This document shows, in pieces, positions 35,211-43,807 of a DNA stretch of 64,000 nt (its first letter is position 1; each line of letters begins with the position of its first letter). The notes beneath the pieces are model-generated. The model worked only from the letters and a program-made list of their open reading frames with translations. It searched no databases and was not told where the DNA came from. Made by a program: the position numbers and the translations under genes. Source of the stretch: an uncultured Sutterella sp. (GTDB lineage: Bacteria; Pseudomonadota; Gammaproteobacteria; Burkholderiales; Burkholderiaceae_F); the NCBI GenBank assembly GCA_905206365.1, contig CAJLHF010000001.1, forward strand, positions 124,001 through 188,000, in the 5' to 3' direction.

Positions 35211-36956
35211 TCAGCGCTTCAGCTGACGCACGATGAAGTCTCGCGCTTCGTCGACCTTCACCATCACCTTCTCGTCGAGGCGACGGCGCGCGGCGTATTC
35301 GAGTTCACCCGTCTTGAGACCGCGGTCGCCGATCACGACGCGGTGCGGCACGCCGATCAATTCCCAGTCGGCAAACATGACGCCCGGACGCATGTCGCGG
35401 TCGTCGAGGATGACGTCGACGCCCGCGGCCTGCAACTCGCGATAGAGCTTTTCGGCCGCGTTGCGCACGGCTTCGCTCTTCGCGTAGTTCATCGGGCAGA
35501 TAACGACTTCGAAGGGCGCGATCGCGTCGGGCCAGATGATGCCCTTGTCGTCGTGGTTCTGCTCAATCGCGGCGCCCGCGATGCGGGTGACGCCGATCCC
35601 GTAGCAGCCCATCTGCATGACCTTGGGCTGGCCGTTTTCGTCGAGGTACGTGGCGTTGAGCGCTTCGGAGTAACGCGTGCCGAGGAAGAAGACATGACCG
35701 ACTTCAATGCCGCGCTGGAGCTTCAATTCGCCCGCGCCGTCGGGCGACGCATCGCCTTCGACAACGTTGCGAAGATCCATCGCCTTGGGTTCGGGCAGGT
35801 CGCGCCCGAAGTTAACGCCCGTGTAGTGGAAACCTTCTTCGTTCGCGCCGCAGCAGAAGTCCGACATGTCGGCGACCGTAAGGTCGGCGTAGACGGCAAC
35901 GTCTTCGCCGAGACCGACCGGGCCGAGGTAGCCGGGTTTCGAGCCGAAGGACGCTTCGATTTCCTTGTCGGTCGCAAAGCGGAAGCCTTCCTTCAGTTCG
36001 GGGATGTGGCCCGCCTTCACTTCGTTGAGTTCATGGTCGGCGCGCAGGAGCACGAGCACGATCTTCGCGGGCAACGGCTCGCCCTTTTCGTTCGTACGGT
36101 CGGCGGCGAGCACGATGCTCTTGACGCTCTTCGTGAAGGGGATGCCGAGGTATTCGGCGACGTCCTCGCACTTTTCCTTCCCCGGCGTGGGACGCTTTTC
36201 CATCGTTTCCGTCGCGGCTTCGCGGCCCGCGAGGAGGCTCCGGGCTTCGGCGAGTTCGATGTTTGCGGCGTAGTCGGAGTCCGGGCAGTACGCGATCACG
36301 TCTTCGCCCGTGTTGGCGATCACTTGGAATTCGTGCGAACGTGATCCGCCGATCGCACCCGTGTCAGCGCGCACGGCGCGGAACATCAGACCGAGGCGAT
36401 TGAAGATCTTGCAGTACGCGTCGTACATCGTGTCGTAGGACTTTGCCGCTCCCGCTTCGTCGCGGTCGAACGAGTAGGCGTCCTTCATCGTGAACTCGCG
36501 CCCGCGCATCACGCCGAAGCGGGGGCGACGTTCGTCACGGAACTTCGTCTGGATGTGATAGAAGTTCACGGGGAGCTGACGCCAGCTCTTGATTTCCTGA
36601 CGAGCGACGTCCGTGATCACTTCTTCGGAGGTCGGCTGAATCACGAAGTCGCGGTCGTGACGGTCCTTGAAGCGCAGGAGTTCGTCGCCGTATTTTTCCC
36701 AGCGGCCCGATTCCTGCCAGAGTTCGGCGGGCTGCACGATCGGCATCAGGAGTTCGATCGCGCCCGCACGGTTCATTTCATCGCGGATGATGCCTTCGAT
36801 CTTTCGGATCGTGCGAAGGCCCATCGGCATGTAGGTATAGACGCCGGCGGCAAGCTTTTTGATCATGCCGGCACGAATCATGTACTGCTGGCTCACCACG
36901 TCGGCATCGGCCGGCGCTTCCTTGAGCGTGGAAATAAAAAAGGAACGGGCGCGCAT
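35211..36956 (-). CDS. proS: Prolyl-tRNA synthetase (bacterial long form)
   Basis: A 581-residue class II synthetase. It starts MRARSFFISTLKEAP. The class II motifs are RYGDELLRFKDRHDRDF-like and the KFRDERRPRFGVMRGREFTMKDAYSF segment. An editing (INS) domain lies at about 230-400 between motifs 2 and 3. GCYGIGVTRIAGA is motif 3, and the anticodon-binding domain ends in FIVRQLKR. The ATG at 36956 is preceded by AGGAACG-like sequence. It is last in the minus-strand run after proB. Confidence 0.96.
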   Translation of the reverse strand: MRARSFFISTLKEAPADADVVSQQYMIRAGMIKKLAAGVYTYMPMGLRTIRKIEGIIRDEMNRAGAIELLMPIVQPAELWQESGRWEKYGDELLRFKDRHDRDFVIQPTSEEVITDVARQEIKSWRQLPVNFYHIQTKFRDERRPRFGVMRGREFTMKDAYSFDRDEAGAAKSYDTMYDAYCKIFNRLGLMFRAVRADTGAIGGSRSHEFQVIANTGEDVIAYCPDSDYAANIELAEARSLLAGREAATETMEKRPTPGKEKCEDVAEYLGIPFTKSVKSIVLAADRTNEKGEPLPAKIVLVLLRADHELNEVKAGHIPELKEGFRFATDKEIEASFGSKPGYLGPVGLGEDVAVYADLTVADMSDFCCGANEEGFHYTGVNFGRDLPEPKAMDLRNVVEGDASPDGAGELKLQRGIEVGHVFFLGTRYSEALNATYLDENGQPKVMQMGCYGIGVTRIAGAAIEQNHDDKGIIWPDAIAPFEVVICPMNYAKSEAVRNAAEKLYRELQAAGVDVILDDRDMRPGVMFADWELIGVPHRVVIGDRGLKTGELEYAARRRLDEKVMVKVDEARDFIVRQLKR

Positions 36957-36965
36957 AAGTTTGTG

Positions 36966-37003
36966 CTTGAAAAGTGGACGCCCCCGAACTCGTCGGGGGC
37001 GTT
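36966..37003 (-). terminator. Possible weak terminator after proB
   Basis: CGCCCCCGA and TCGGGGGCG arms with an ACTCG loop lie between proB and proS. The T-tract on the minus strand is poor (TCCACTTTTC), so termination may be partial. Confidence 0.45.
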
Positions 37004-37051
37004 GTAGGAAAAAGTCCGGATATTTTAGACGATCCGCGGGACCGTCCCTTG

Positions 37052-38167
37052 TCAGCGAAGGACCATGTTGTCGTGATGGATGAGTTCGGGCCGGTCGAGG
37101 TGTCCGATGCGCTCTTCGATTTCTTCGGTGTGCGCGCGGCAGAGGCGGCGCGCTTCGTCGCTCGAATAGTTGACGAGCCCTCGCGCGACCTCGACGCCGT
37201 CTTCGGTCACGCACCCCACGGCATCGCCGCGCACGAAGTCGCCCTCCACCCCCACGACCCCGACGGGGAGAAGCGACTTGCCGTTTCGCAACGCCGACAC
37301 GGCCCCGGCATCGATCGTGATCGTGCCGACCATGCGCAGATGGTCCGCCAACCACTGCTTGCGAGCATGGAGTTTGCTCGAGGCGGCATAGAGGTGCGTG
37401 CCGACGGCTTCCCCTTGCGCGAGGCGCACGAGCACGTTTTCTTCGCGGCCTGAGGCGATGATCGTGTTCGCCCCCGAGCGCGCGGCACGCTTAGCGGCAA
37501 GAATTTTCGTGATCATCCCGCCCGTCGAAATCGAGCTCGCGGCGCCGCCCGCCATCGCTTCGAGTTCGGGGCGCCCCGCCTCGGCGCTCGATACGAAATC
37601 GGCCGACGGATCTCTTCTCGGGTCGGCCGTGTAGAGTCCCTTCTGGTCCGTGAGAATCACGAGACAGTCGGCTTCGACGAGGTTCGTGACGAGGGCGCCC
37701 AACGTATCGTTGTCGCCCACCTTGATTTCGCTCGTGACGACCGTGTCGTTTTCGTTGATGACGGGGACTATTCCCAAACGCAGGAGCTCGTTGAGCGTCA
37801 TGCGGGCGTTGAGGTACTGCTCGCGGTCGACGAGATTCGCGTGCGTGAGAAGTACGAGCGCCGTGCGGATACCGTACGCGCGAAAGTGCGTTTCGTAGGC
37901 CTGCACGAGCCCCATCTGCCCGACGGCGGCCGCAGCCTGCTTTTCATAGACGCGCTTGGGGCGCTTCTCCCAACCGAGCCTAAGGACTCCTTCGGCGACC
38001 GCCCCCGAACTCACGAGAATCACTTCGCGCCCCATGCGGCGAAGCTCGGCGATCTGAGCGGCCCACCGTTCGATCGCGGACTCGTCGAGACCGCGTCCGT
38101 CGTTCGTGACGAGGGCACTGCCGACTTTGACGACGATGCGGTGCGCGTTTTGAAGAAGTGAAGACAT
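37052..38167 (-). CDS. proB: Glutamate 5-kinase
   Basis: A 371-residue enzyme, the first and feedback-inhibited step of proline synthesis. RIVVKVGSALVTNDGRG (about 11-27) starts the amino acid kinase fold. VINENDTV and GDNDTLGALV lie in the middle and GTGGMITKI-like SISTGGMITKILAA follows. A C-terminal PUA domain (about 280-371) is present. The ATG at 38167 is chosen over an in-frame upstream start. In many beta-proteobacteria proB follows obgE, as here. Confidence 0.95.
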   Translation of the reverse strand: MSSLLQNAHRIVVKVGSALVTNDGRGLDESAIERWAAQIAELRRMGREVILVSSGAVAEGVLRLGWEKRPKRVYEKQAAAAVGQMGLVQAYETHFRAYGIRTALVLLTHANLVDREQYLNARMTLNELLRLGIVPVINENDTVVTSEIKVGDNDTLGALVTNLVEADCLVILTDQKGLYTADPRRDPSADFVSSAEAGRPELEAMAGGAASSISTGGMITKILAAKRAARSGANTIIASGREENVLVRLAQGEAVGTHLYAASSKLHARKQWLADHLRMVGTITIDAGAVSALRNGKSLLPVGVVGVEGDFVRGDAVGCVTEDGVEVARGLVNYSSDEARRLCRAHTEEIEERIGHLDRPELIHHDNMVLR

Positions 38168-38244
38168 AACTGAGCTCCCGGGGGATTGAGACGAATCTCT
38201 GAGGATACCGCAAGAAGCCCCCTCGTTTCGAAAATCGATACGGA

Positions 38245-38279
38245 AACGCCCGGAGGGCGTTCGAGTCCTCCGGGCGTTC
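38245..38279 (-). terminator. Possible terminator after obgE (minus strand)
   Basis: AACGCCCGGAGG and CCTCCGGGCGTT arms with a 10-base loop lie between obgE and proB. The minus-strand T-tract is short. Confidence 0.6.
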
Positions 38280-38315
38280 GCCGATCGAGCGTTTCGCGTC
38301 GATCGGACCGTGCGA

Positions 38316-39383
38316 TCAGTCCGCCGTCGGGTCGAAGCGTTCGTCGTCGAGGAACAGCATGCTTTCGCGGCGCGCTTCGTCAATGAACTGAGCGAGCGCT
38401 TTCACGAGTTCTTCGCAGCCTTCGCGGGTCGCGGCCGAAATCACATAGACGGGCGTGTCAGGACCTGCGAGTTCGGAGCGGTATCGTTCGATCAGTGCTT
38501 CGCGTTCCGAGGCGTCGACCAGATCGATCTTATTGAGAACGAGCCAGCGGGGCTTCGCGGCGAGCTCGGGATCGTACTTTTCCAGTTCGAGCGCGAGTGC
38601 CTTCGCTTCGGCAATGGGATCGGTCTCTTCGGCAAGAGGCGCCGCATCCACCACGTGCAGGAGCACCTTGGTGCGCGCGAGATGACGCAGGAACACGTGC
38701 CCGAGGCCCGCGCCTTCGGCCGCACCTTCGATGAGTCCCGGAACATCGGCAATAACGAAGCTCTGTTCGGGACCGACGCGCACCACGCCGAGGTGCGGAT
38801 GCAACGTCGTGAAGGGGTAATCGGCGATCTTGGGGCGGGCGTTGGAAACAGCCGTGATGAAGGTGGACTTCCCGGCATTGGGCATCCCGAGGAGCCCCAC
38901 GTCGGCGAGCACCTTGAGTTCAAGCTCGAGCGAGCGGTACTGCCCGGGCTCGCCCGGCGTCGCCTGCTTCGGAGCACGGTTCACGGAGCTCTTGAAGTGC
39001 AGGTTGCCCAAACCGCCCTTGCCGCCCGCGGCGAGGAGCTGTCGGGCGCCGTGCACGTTGAGATCGGCGACGAGTTCTCCCGTATCCACGTCGCGCACGA
39101 GCGTGCCGACGGGCATGCGCAGCACGATGTCTTCGCCGCCCGCACCGTAGCAGTCCGCACCGCGACCGTTCTCGCCGTTCGGGGCGAAGAACTTGCGCGT
39201 GTAGCGGTAGTCGACGAGCGTGTTGATGTTTCGGTCGGCCACGGCCCAGACCGAGCCGCCGCGACCGCCGTCGCCGCCGTCGGGACCGCCCTTGGGAATG
39301 AATTTTTCGCGTCGGAAACTGGCCGCGCCGTTTCCGCCCTTGCCGCCCTGCACTTCGATTCGGGCTTCGTCAACAAACTTCAT
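38316..39383 (-). CDS. obgE: Obg-family GTPase
   Basis: A 355-residue essential GTPase tied to 50S ribosome assembly and stress. The glycine-rich Obg domain (1-158) begins MKFVDEARIEVQGGKGG and has the repeated GGDGGRGG pattern. The G domain (about 159-340) has GMPNAGKST, DVPGLIEGA and NKIDL motifs. The ATG at 39383 is chosen; 12 upstream in-frame residues are unlike the family. It follows rplU-rpmA, the conserved order. Confidence 0.96.
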   Translation of the reverse strand: MKFVDEARIEVQGGKGGNGAASFRREKFIPKGGPDGGDGGRGGSVWAVADRNINTLVDYRYTRKFFAPNGENGRGADCYGAGGEDIVLRMPVGTLVRDVDTGELVADLNVHGARQLLAAGGKGGLGNLHFKSSVNRAPKQATPGEPGQYRSLELELKVLADVGLLGMPNAGKSTFITAVSNARPKIADYPFTTLHPHLGVVRVGPEQSFVIADVPGLIEGAAEGAGLGHVFLRHLARTKVLLHVVDAAPLAEETDPIAEAKALALELEKYDPELAAKPRWLVLNKIDLVDASEREALIERYRSELAGPDTPVYVISAATREGCEELVKALAQFIDEARRESMLFLDDERFDPTAD

Positions 39384-39521
39384 GGATTTCTCCCTGCACC
39401 GCAGCCGAACCACTCGCACCGCGGGGACGACGCCCGAAGGGCGTACGCCGCTTTTCTGGATGATGGGGAAACGAAACCGCCGCTCGTGCGGCTCGGCCCC
39501 GCTCCCCGTGTTGCCACTCTA

Positions 39522-39561
39522 CTAAAAAAGCCCAGTCGGCGGAGCCGTACTGGGCTTTTTG
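39522..39561 (-). terminator. Terminator after rpmA (minus strand)
   Basis: AAAAAGCCCAGT and ACTGGGCTTTTT arms with a 12-base loop; on the minus strand six T follow. It divides rplU-rpmA from obgE. Confidence 0.85.
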
Positions 39562-39634
39562 TCCGGCGCTCGTGGCCGATCCCCTTCGGGGACGTCGGTC
39601 CGCCGCACCGGCTCTCCGGATCGAACGCAGTCGA

Positions 39635-39898
39635 TTAGAGGGAGGTCGGTTCAACCTTGATGTAGTGACGGTTGAAAGCGCCCTTCACTTCGAACTTGAC
39701 GACGCCGTCGACGAGCGCGTAGAGCGTGTGATCCTTGCCCATACCGACGTTGTCGCCGGCGTGGAACTTCGTGCCGCGCTGACGGACGATGATGGAACCG
39801 GCGTTGATGTGGGATTCGCCGAAGACCTTCACGCCGAGACGCTTGGCCTGGGAGTCGCGACCGTTGCGGGTGGAGCCGCCGCCTTTCTTATGTGCCAT
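39635..39898 (-). CDS. rpmA: 50S ribosomal protein L27
   Basis: An 87-residue ribosomal protein whose N-terminal tail reaches the peptidyl-transfer centre. It begins MAHKKGGGSTRNGRDS and has IIVRQRGTKFHAGDNVGMGKDHT in the core (shown here only in outline). Length matches the family. It is 32 bases after rplU. Confidence 0.97.
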   Translation of the reverse strand: MAHKKGGGSTRNGRDSQAKRLGVKVFGESHINAGSIIVRQRGTKFHAGDNVGMGKDHTLYALVDGVVKFEVKGAFNRHYIKVEPTSL

Positions 39899-39930
39899 TT
39901 TCTATGCTCTGCTAAAAAACCGGTTGAAAA

Positions 39931-40242
39931 TTAAGCCGCGATCGATTCGATCTTGAGCTCCGTGTAGTTCTGACGATGGCCGCCCGACTTCATGGAGTGC
40001 TTGCGACGACGGAACTTGAAGATGCGGACCTTTTCGCCACGGCCGTGGGAGACAACGGTCGCCGTCACGGAGGCGCCTTCGACGAAGGGAGCGCCGACCT
40101 TGAGGCCGTTTTCGTTGCTCACAGCGAGCACTTCGGAGAGGGTAACCTGGGAGCCGGCTTCGACAGCAAGGGATTCGACCTTGAGCTTGTCGCCGACGCT
40201 GACGCGGTACTGCTTACCGCCCGTCTTGATGATAGCGTACAT
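39931..40242 (-). CDS. rplU: 50S ribosomal protein L21
   Basis: A 103-residue ribosomal protein. It starts MYAIIKTGGKQYRVSVGD, with KVRIFKFRRRKHSMKS near the C terminus. The frame is open far upstream, but the family start and a GAGG site set the ATG at 40242. It heads the rplU-rpmA unit, driven by a strong promoter about 150 bases upstream. The leader contains a stem next to the ribosome site. Confidence 0.97.
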   Translation of the reverse strand: MYAIIKTGGKQYRVSVGDKLKVESLAVEAGSQVTLSEVLAVSNENGLKVGAPFVEGASVTATVVSHGRGEKVRIFKFRRRKHSMKSGGHRQNYTELKIESIAA

Positions 40243-40259
40243 GTAAATAAACCTCGCCC

Positions 40260-40306
40260 GCTTCGCTTCGATCGCACCGACAAGCGGCATGCGACGTATG
40301 CGAAGC
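40260..40306 (-). promoter_or_regulatory. Leader hairpin of rplU-rpmA mRNA
   Basis: On the minus strand GCTTCGC pairs with GCGAAGC (outer arms), and TCGCA pairs with TGCGA inside. The hairpin ends about 18 bases before the start codon, just upstream of the GAGG ribosome site. It may be an L21 autoregulatory site; that role is inferred only from position. Confidence 0.5.
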
Positions 40307-40393
40307 CTTTTTGTAATACATGCGGCCGCGGCGGCCGAACGGGAAAATTCCGAGGGCGCGCACGAGACGCATCGGTTGCGTGGAAAGGAGCGC

Positions 40394-40422
40394 ATTATTT
40401 CATGCGGGTCCGCCTCCGTCAA
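40394..40422 (-). promoter_or_regulatory. Sigma-70 promoter for rplU-rpmA
   Basis: On the minus strand TTGACG is separated by 17 bases from AATAAT; each hexamer matches 5 of 6 consensus bases. The predicted leader is about 145 bases. Confidence 0.7.
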
Positions 40423-40617
40423 GCGAAATTCCCGAAAATTTACGGAGTTGCGCTTCGCTTTTCGACGTCTCGTTCCGAAGCGAAGCGCCGCTCGCCCCAT
40501 GCCGAGCGCGCATCGGGCCCGCGTCAAGCGTTCGCCCCTCTCGGCGCCCGATATACTTGAGGCATTTCGCCCGAGCCCCTTTCGGGCTGCCCTCCGTTTT
40601 TCGAACTCGAACACATC

Positions 40618-41616
40618 ATGGAAGAGACCACGCACACCGAGGATCCGAAGGCGCTCGTGCGCGCCCTCCTTGCGCCGATCGCCGCCGACATGGCCGCGGT
40701 CGACGACGTCATCCGCCGAGAACTCGCCAGCGACGTCCGTCGCATGCACGAGATCGGCGAGTACATCACGAGTGCGGGCGGCAAGCGCATGCGTCCCGCC
40801 CTGCTCATGCTCATCGCCCGAGCGCTCGGTTACGAAGGGACGCTGCACCAGTATCTCGGGGCCACGATCGAACTTCTCCATACGGCCACCCTCATGCACG
40901 ACGACGTGGTCGACGAGAGCGACATGCGCCGCGGCCGTCCGACGGCCAACGCCCGCTGGGGCAACGGCGTCGCGGTACTCGTGGGCGACTTCCTCTACAC
41001 CCGTTCCTTCCAAATGATGGTGAAGGCGGGGAATCTCAAGGTGATGGAGGCGCTCTCGAACGCCGCCAACCGCCTCTCCGAGGGCGAAGTGATCCAGATG
41101 GTCAACGCCCACGACCCCACGGTCGACGAAGAGCGCTACTTCAAGGTGATCGAACGAAAAACCGCCTGCCTCTTCGAAGCGGGTGCCCGCATGGCGGCCG
41201 CCATCGCCGAGGCGTCCCCGGAAGCCGAAGAAGCCGTAGCCGAATACGCGCTCGCTCTCGGCAACGCCTTTCAAATCGCCGACGACATGCTCGACTACGC
41301 GGGCGACGCCGCCGAAACCGGCAAATCGCTCGGCGCCGACCTGCGCGAAGGCAAGGTGACGCTCCCTCTCATCTACACCCGAGAGCTCGTTTCCGAAGAG
41401 GATCGCCGCCTCATCGACGACGCGATTCGTCAGGGCGACGGAGAATTTGACAAAATCGCAAAGCTTGTGATAGACTGCGAAGCTCTCGATCGATGCAGGG
41501 CGCGAGCTGAGATGGAACTGGAACGGGGTCGAAAAGCTCTTTCGAAAATTCCCTCTTCCATTTTCAGCGAAAGTCTGCTAGAATTGTTGTCCTTCACGGT
41601 TAAGCGTGATCGATAA
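40618..41616 (+). CDS. ispB: Octaprenyl-diphosphate synthase
   Basis: A 332-residue trans-polyprenyl synthase that makes the side chain of quinones. The first Asp-rich motif is LMHDDVVDESDMRRG (about 96-110) and the second is IADDMLDYAGD (about 220-230). GGKRMRP near 55-61 binds diphosphate. It is divergent from rplU, as in E. coli and beta-proteobacteria. Chain length (C40) is inferred from family context. The 3' end holds a likely promoter for the tRNA gene. Confidence 0.93.
   Translation: MEETTHTEDPKALVRALLAPIAADMAAVDDVIRRELASDVRRMHEIGEYITSAGGKRMRPALLMLIARALGYEGTLHQYLGATIELLHTATLMHDDVVDESDMRRGRPTANARWGNGVAVLVGDFLYTRSFQMMVKAGNLKVMEALSNAANRLSEGEVIQMVNAHDPTVDEERYFKVIERKTACLFEAGARMAAAIAEASPEAEEAVAEYALALGNAFQIADDMLDYAGDAAETGKSLGADLREGKVTLPLIYTRELVSEEDRRLIDDAIRQGDGEFDKIAKLVIDCEALDRCRARAEMELERGRKALSKIPSSIFSESLLELLSFTVKRDR
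41447..41476 (+). promoter_or_regulatory. Candidate promoter inside ispB for tRNA-Pro
   Basis: A perfect TTGACA (41447-41452) is followed after 18 bases by TAGACT (41471-41476). A second -10-like TAGAAT lies at 41579-41584. Either could drive the tRNA gene independently of ispB. Confidence 0.45.
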
Positions 41617-41633
41617 CGCTGAATCGGGAATTT

Positions 41634-41710
<77 letters not shown>

Positions 41711-41717
41711 GGTTTCC

Positions 41718-41751
41718 AAAGGCACCGCACGCAAGTGCGGTGCCTTTTTTG
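41718..41751 (+). terminator. Terminator after tRNA-Pro
   Basis: AAAGGCACCGCAC pairs with GTGCGGTGCCTTT around a GCAA loop, followed by T residues. Confidence 0.9.
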
Positions 41752-41787
41752 TTTGTCCGCTCGAAACGCACTCAACGGAGAATCAGC

Positions 41788-42408
41788 ATGCCCTATCTGC
41801 TCGGCCTTACGGGCGGCATCGGCTCGGGAAAATCAACGGCGGCGGCGGCTTTCGCGCGACTCGGCATTCCGATCGTCGACGCGGACGCGCTCTCGCGCGC
41901 CGTCACGTCGGCGGGAGGACGCGCGATCGAAGCGATACGCGCGCACTTCGGCGCGACCTACGTCACGCCCGAGGGTGCCATGGACCGCGCGGCCATGCGC
42001 GAACTGGTCTTCTCCGATCCCGAAAAGCGACGCGAGCTCGAACGGGTGCTCGCCCCGTACCTCGGAGCGGAAATTTCCGAAGGAATCCGCTCGGCGCTCG
42101 AGGAAGCGCGCGAGCGGGGCCTCCCCTACGCGCTCTTCGACTGTCCGCTTCTCGTAGAGCGCCCTGCGTGGCGCAAGGTCTGCGCGAAGGTGCTCGTCGT
42201 CGATCTCGTCGAAGACGAGCAGATCGCCCGCGTGATGCGCCGCTCGCACCTCACCGAATCCGCGGTTCGCGCGATTCTCGCCGCACAGGCCACGCGCGCG
42301 GAGCGGCTCGATGCGGCCGACTACGTTCTCTACAACGGCGGTACCCCCGAGGGGCTGGAGCGGGCCGTCCAAACTTTACATACAAATTTCCTGGCGGCCT
42401 GCGGGTAA
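41788..42408 (+). CDS. coaE: Dephospho-CoA kinase
   Basis: A 206-residue enzyme for the last step of coenzyme A synthesis. The P-loop GLTGGIGSGKSTA is at about 6-18, and IVDADALSRAV near 32-42 binds the substrate. DCPLLVE lies near 115. ACGGAGAA precedes the ATG at 41788; an in-frame start 48 bases earlier lies in the tRNA terminator. zapD and yacG follow, the same group as in E. coli. Confidence 0.95.
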   Translation: MPYLLGLTGGIGSGKSTAAAAFARLGIPIVDADALSRAVTSAGGRAIEAIRAHFGATYVTPEGAMDRAAMRELVFSDPEKRRELERVLAPYLGAEISEGIRSALEEARERGLPYALFDCPLLVERPAWRKVCAKVLVVDLVEDEQIARVMRRSHLTESAVRAILAAQATRAERLDAADYVLYNGGTPEGLERAVQTLHTNFLAACG

Positions 42409-42565
42409 TTCCTATTTTCCATACTGCGGCGTGTGCTATTTTTGGAACATGCGCTTTTGCGCCGAAAGCCGCCGTTCGCAGGCCTTTCGGCGAGTCCGCC
42501 TCCGTTTCCATCCGCCGCGCACGTCCCCCACGAGCGACGTCCCGACCATCTCCTTCGGCCCCGAC

Positions 42566-43378
42566 ATGACTCTTTCGTCCGTCAACTCGATCGAACAGCC
42601 TGATGCCTCCGAGAACACCGCGGGCTTCATGCTTTACGAGTTCCCGTGCAACGAAAAAATCCGCATGTACCTGCGGCTCGAGATGCTCTTCCGGCGTTTC
42701 GACTGGTTCTGCGCCCAAGAGGATCCGGTTGCACACCATGCGGCGCTCTCGGCCCTTTTCGACCTCGTCGACGCCTCGGCCCGCTCGGACTTGCGCAACG
42801 AACTCATCCAGGAGCTCGTGCGTCAGCGTCAGCACCTCGAAAACCTGCGCGGCAACGAAGCAGTGCGTCAGGACGCACTGGAACCCGCCATCGCCGAACT
42901 CTCGGAATGCTGCCGTACGATTTCCAACACGGTCGGGCGCTCGGGTCAGGTCATCCGTGAAAACGAATGGTTGCAGCTCGTGCGGACGCGCCAGTCGATT
43001 CCCGGCGGTACGTGCGAATTCGACATGCCGATGCTCCACTATTGGCTCGCGCTGCGTCCCGAAGTGCGTCGCGAAGAGTTGCTCGGTTGGGCGCAGTCGA
43101 TGTTCCCGACGCGGGATGCGATCCAGCTCGTTTTGCGCCTCCTTCGCGCCTCGTCCGTCGAGCACTACTGTACCGCCGTCGACGGCATGTTCCAGAAGCC
43201 CATGACGGGACGCAATTACGCGCTAGCGCGCATTTGGATTCCGGAAGGCGATACGCTCATTCCGGAAGTGAGCGCCAACAAGTACATGCTCTGGGTGCGT
43301 TTCTCGCGGCCCGATCACCGTCGACGGTTGCACGTCGTCCATGAACGCGTCGAATTTCGGCTCGGCCTCTGCGGTTGA
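42566..43378 (+). CDS. zapD: Cell division protein ZapD
   Basis: A 270-residue cytosolic protein that cross-links FtsZ filaments. FMLYEFPCNEKIRMYLRLE (about 21-39) is the family's N-terminal signature, and a helical bundle precedes a beta domain with SANKYMLWVRF near the end. The E. coli protein is 247 residues; here about 17 extra residues precede the core from ATG 42566. An earlier in-frame ATG at 42449 would add a basic, unlike stretch. It lies between coaE and yacG. Confidence 0.93.
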   Translation: MTLSSVNSIEQPDASENTAGFMLYEFPCNEKIRMYLRLEMLFRRFDWFCAQEDPVAHHAALSALFDLVDASARSDLRNELIQELVRQRQHLENLRGNEAVRQDALEPAIAELSECCRTISNTVGRSGQVIRENEWLQLVRTRQSIPGGTCEFDMPMLHYWLALRPEVRREELLGWAQSMFPTRDAIQLVLRLLRASSVEHYCTAVDGMFQKPMTGRNYALARIWIPEGDTLIPEVSANKYMLWVRFSRPDHRRRLHVVHERVEFRLGLCG

Positions 43379-43466
43379 GACCCCCGCTTTCGTCATTTCC
43401 GACGTTTTCCCGAATTCTTTTTCCGTTTTTCTTTCGGCCCGACGACGTCGGGCCGCTTCATTTCTC

Positions 43467-43700
43467 ATGAAAGTCAAGTGTCCGACCTGCGGCGCCGAAA
43501 TCGAATATTCGCCCGCCAATCCCTACCGTCCTTTTTGCTCCGAGCGCTGCCGCCTGATCGATCTGGGCGCATGGGCGAACGACGAGTACCGGATCGAAGG
43601 GGAGCCCGGATCCGCCGCCTCGATGAATCCCGAAGACTACGAGACCGCGCAGCGCGAAGCGATGATGCGCGAGATGGAAAAGCGCGCGAAGCACCGGTAA
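43467..43700 (+). CDS. yacG: DNA gyrase inhibitor YacG
   Basis: A 77-residue zinc protein. The Cys4 site is CPTC (5-8) and CSERC (about 24-28), followed by RLIDLGAWANDEY. The tail is acidic then basic. It inhibits gyrase in E. coli by blocking DNA binding. The ATG at 43467 gives the family's usual N terminus. It is convergent with mutT across a shared terminator. Confidence 0.93.
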   Translation: MKVKCPTCGAEIEYSPANPYRPFCSERCRLIDLGAWANDEYRIEGEPGSAASMNPEDYETAQREAMMREMEKRAKHR

Positions 43701-43721
43701 TTCCCCTTCGGCTGCCCGACA

Positions 43722-43757
43722 AAAAGCCCGACCGAGACGCTTCGATCGGGCTTTTCT
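43722..43757. terminator. Bidirectional terminator between yacG and mutT
   Basis: AAAAGCCCGA and TCGGGCTTTT arms with a 14-base loop lie between convergent genes, with T-runs on both strands. Confidence 0.8.
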
Positions 43758-43807
43758 GTTTTCTTCGCGCGCCCCGGAGGGCGCACAACAAAACCTCAAA
43801 ATCAAGC

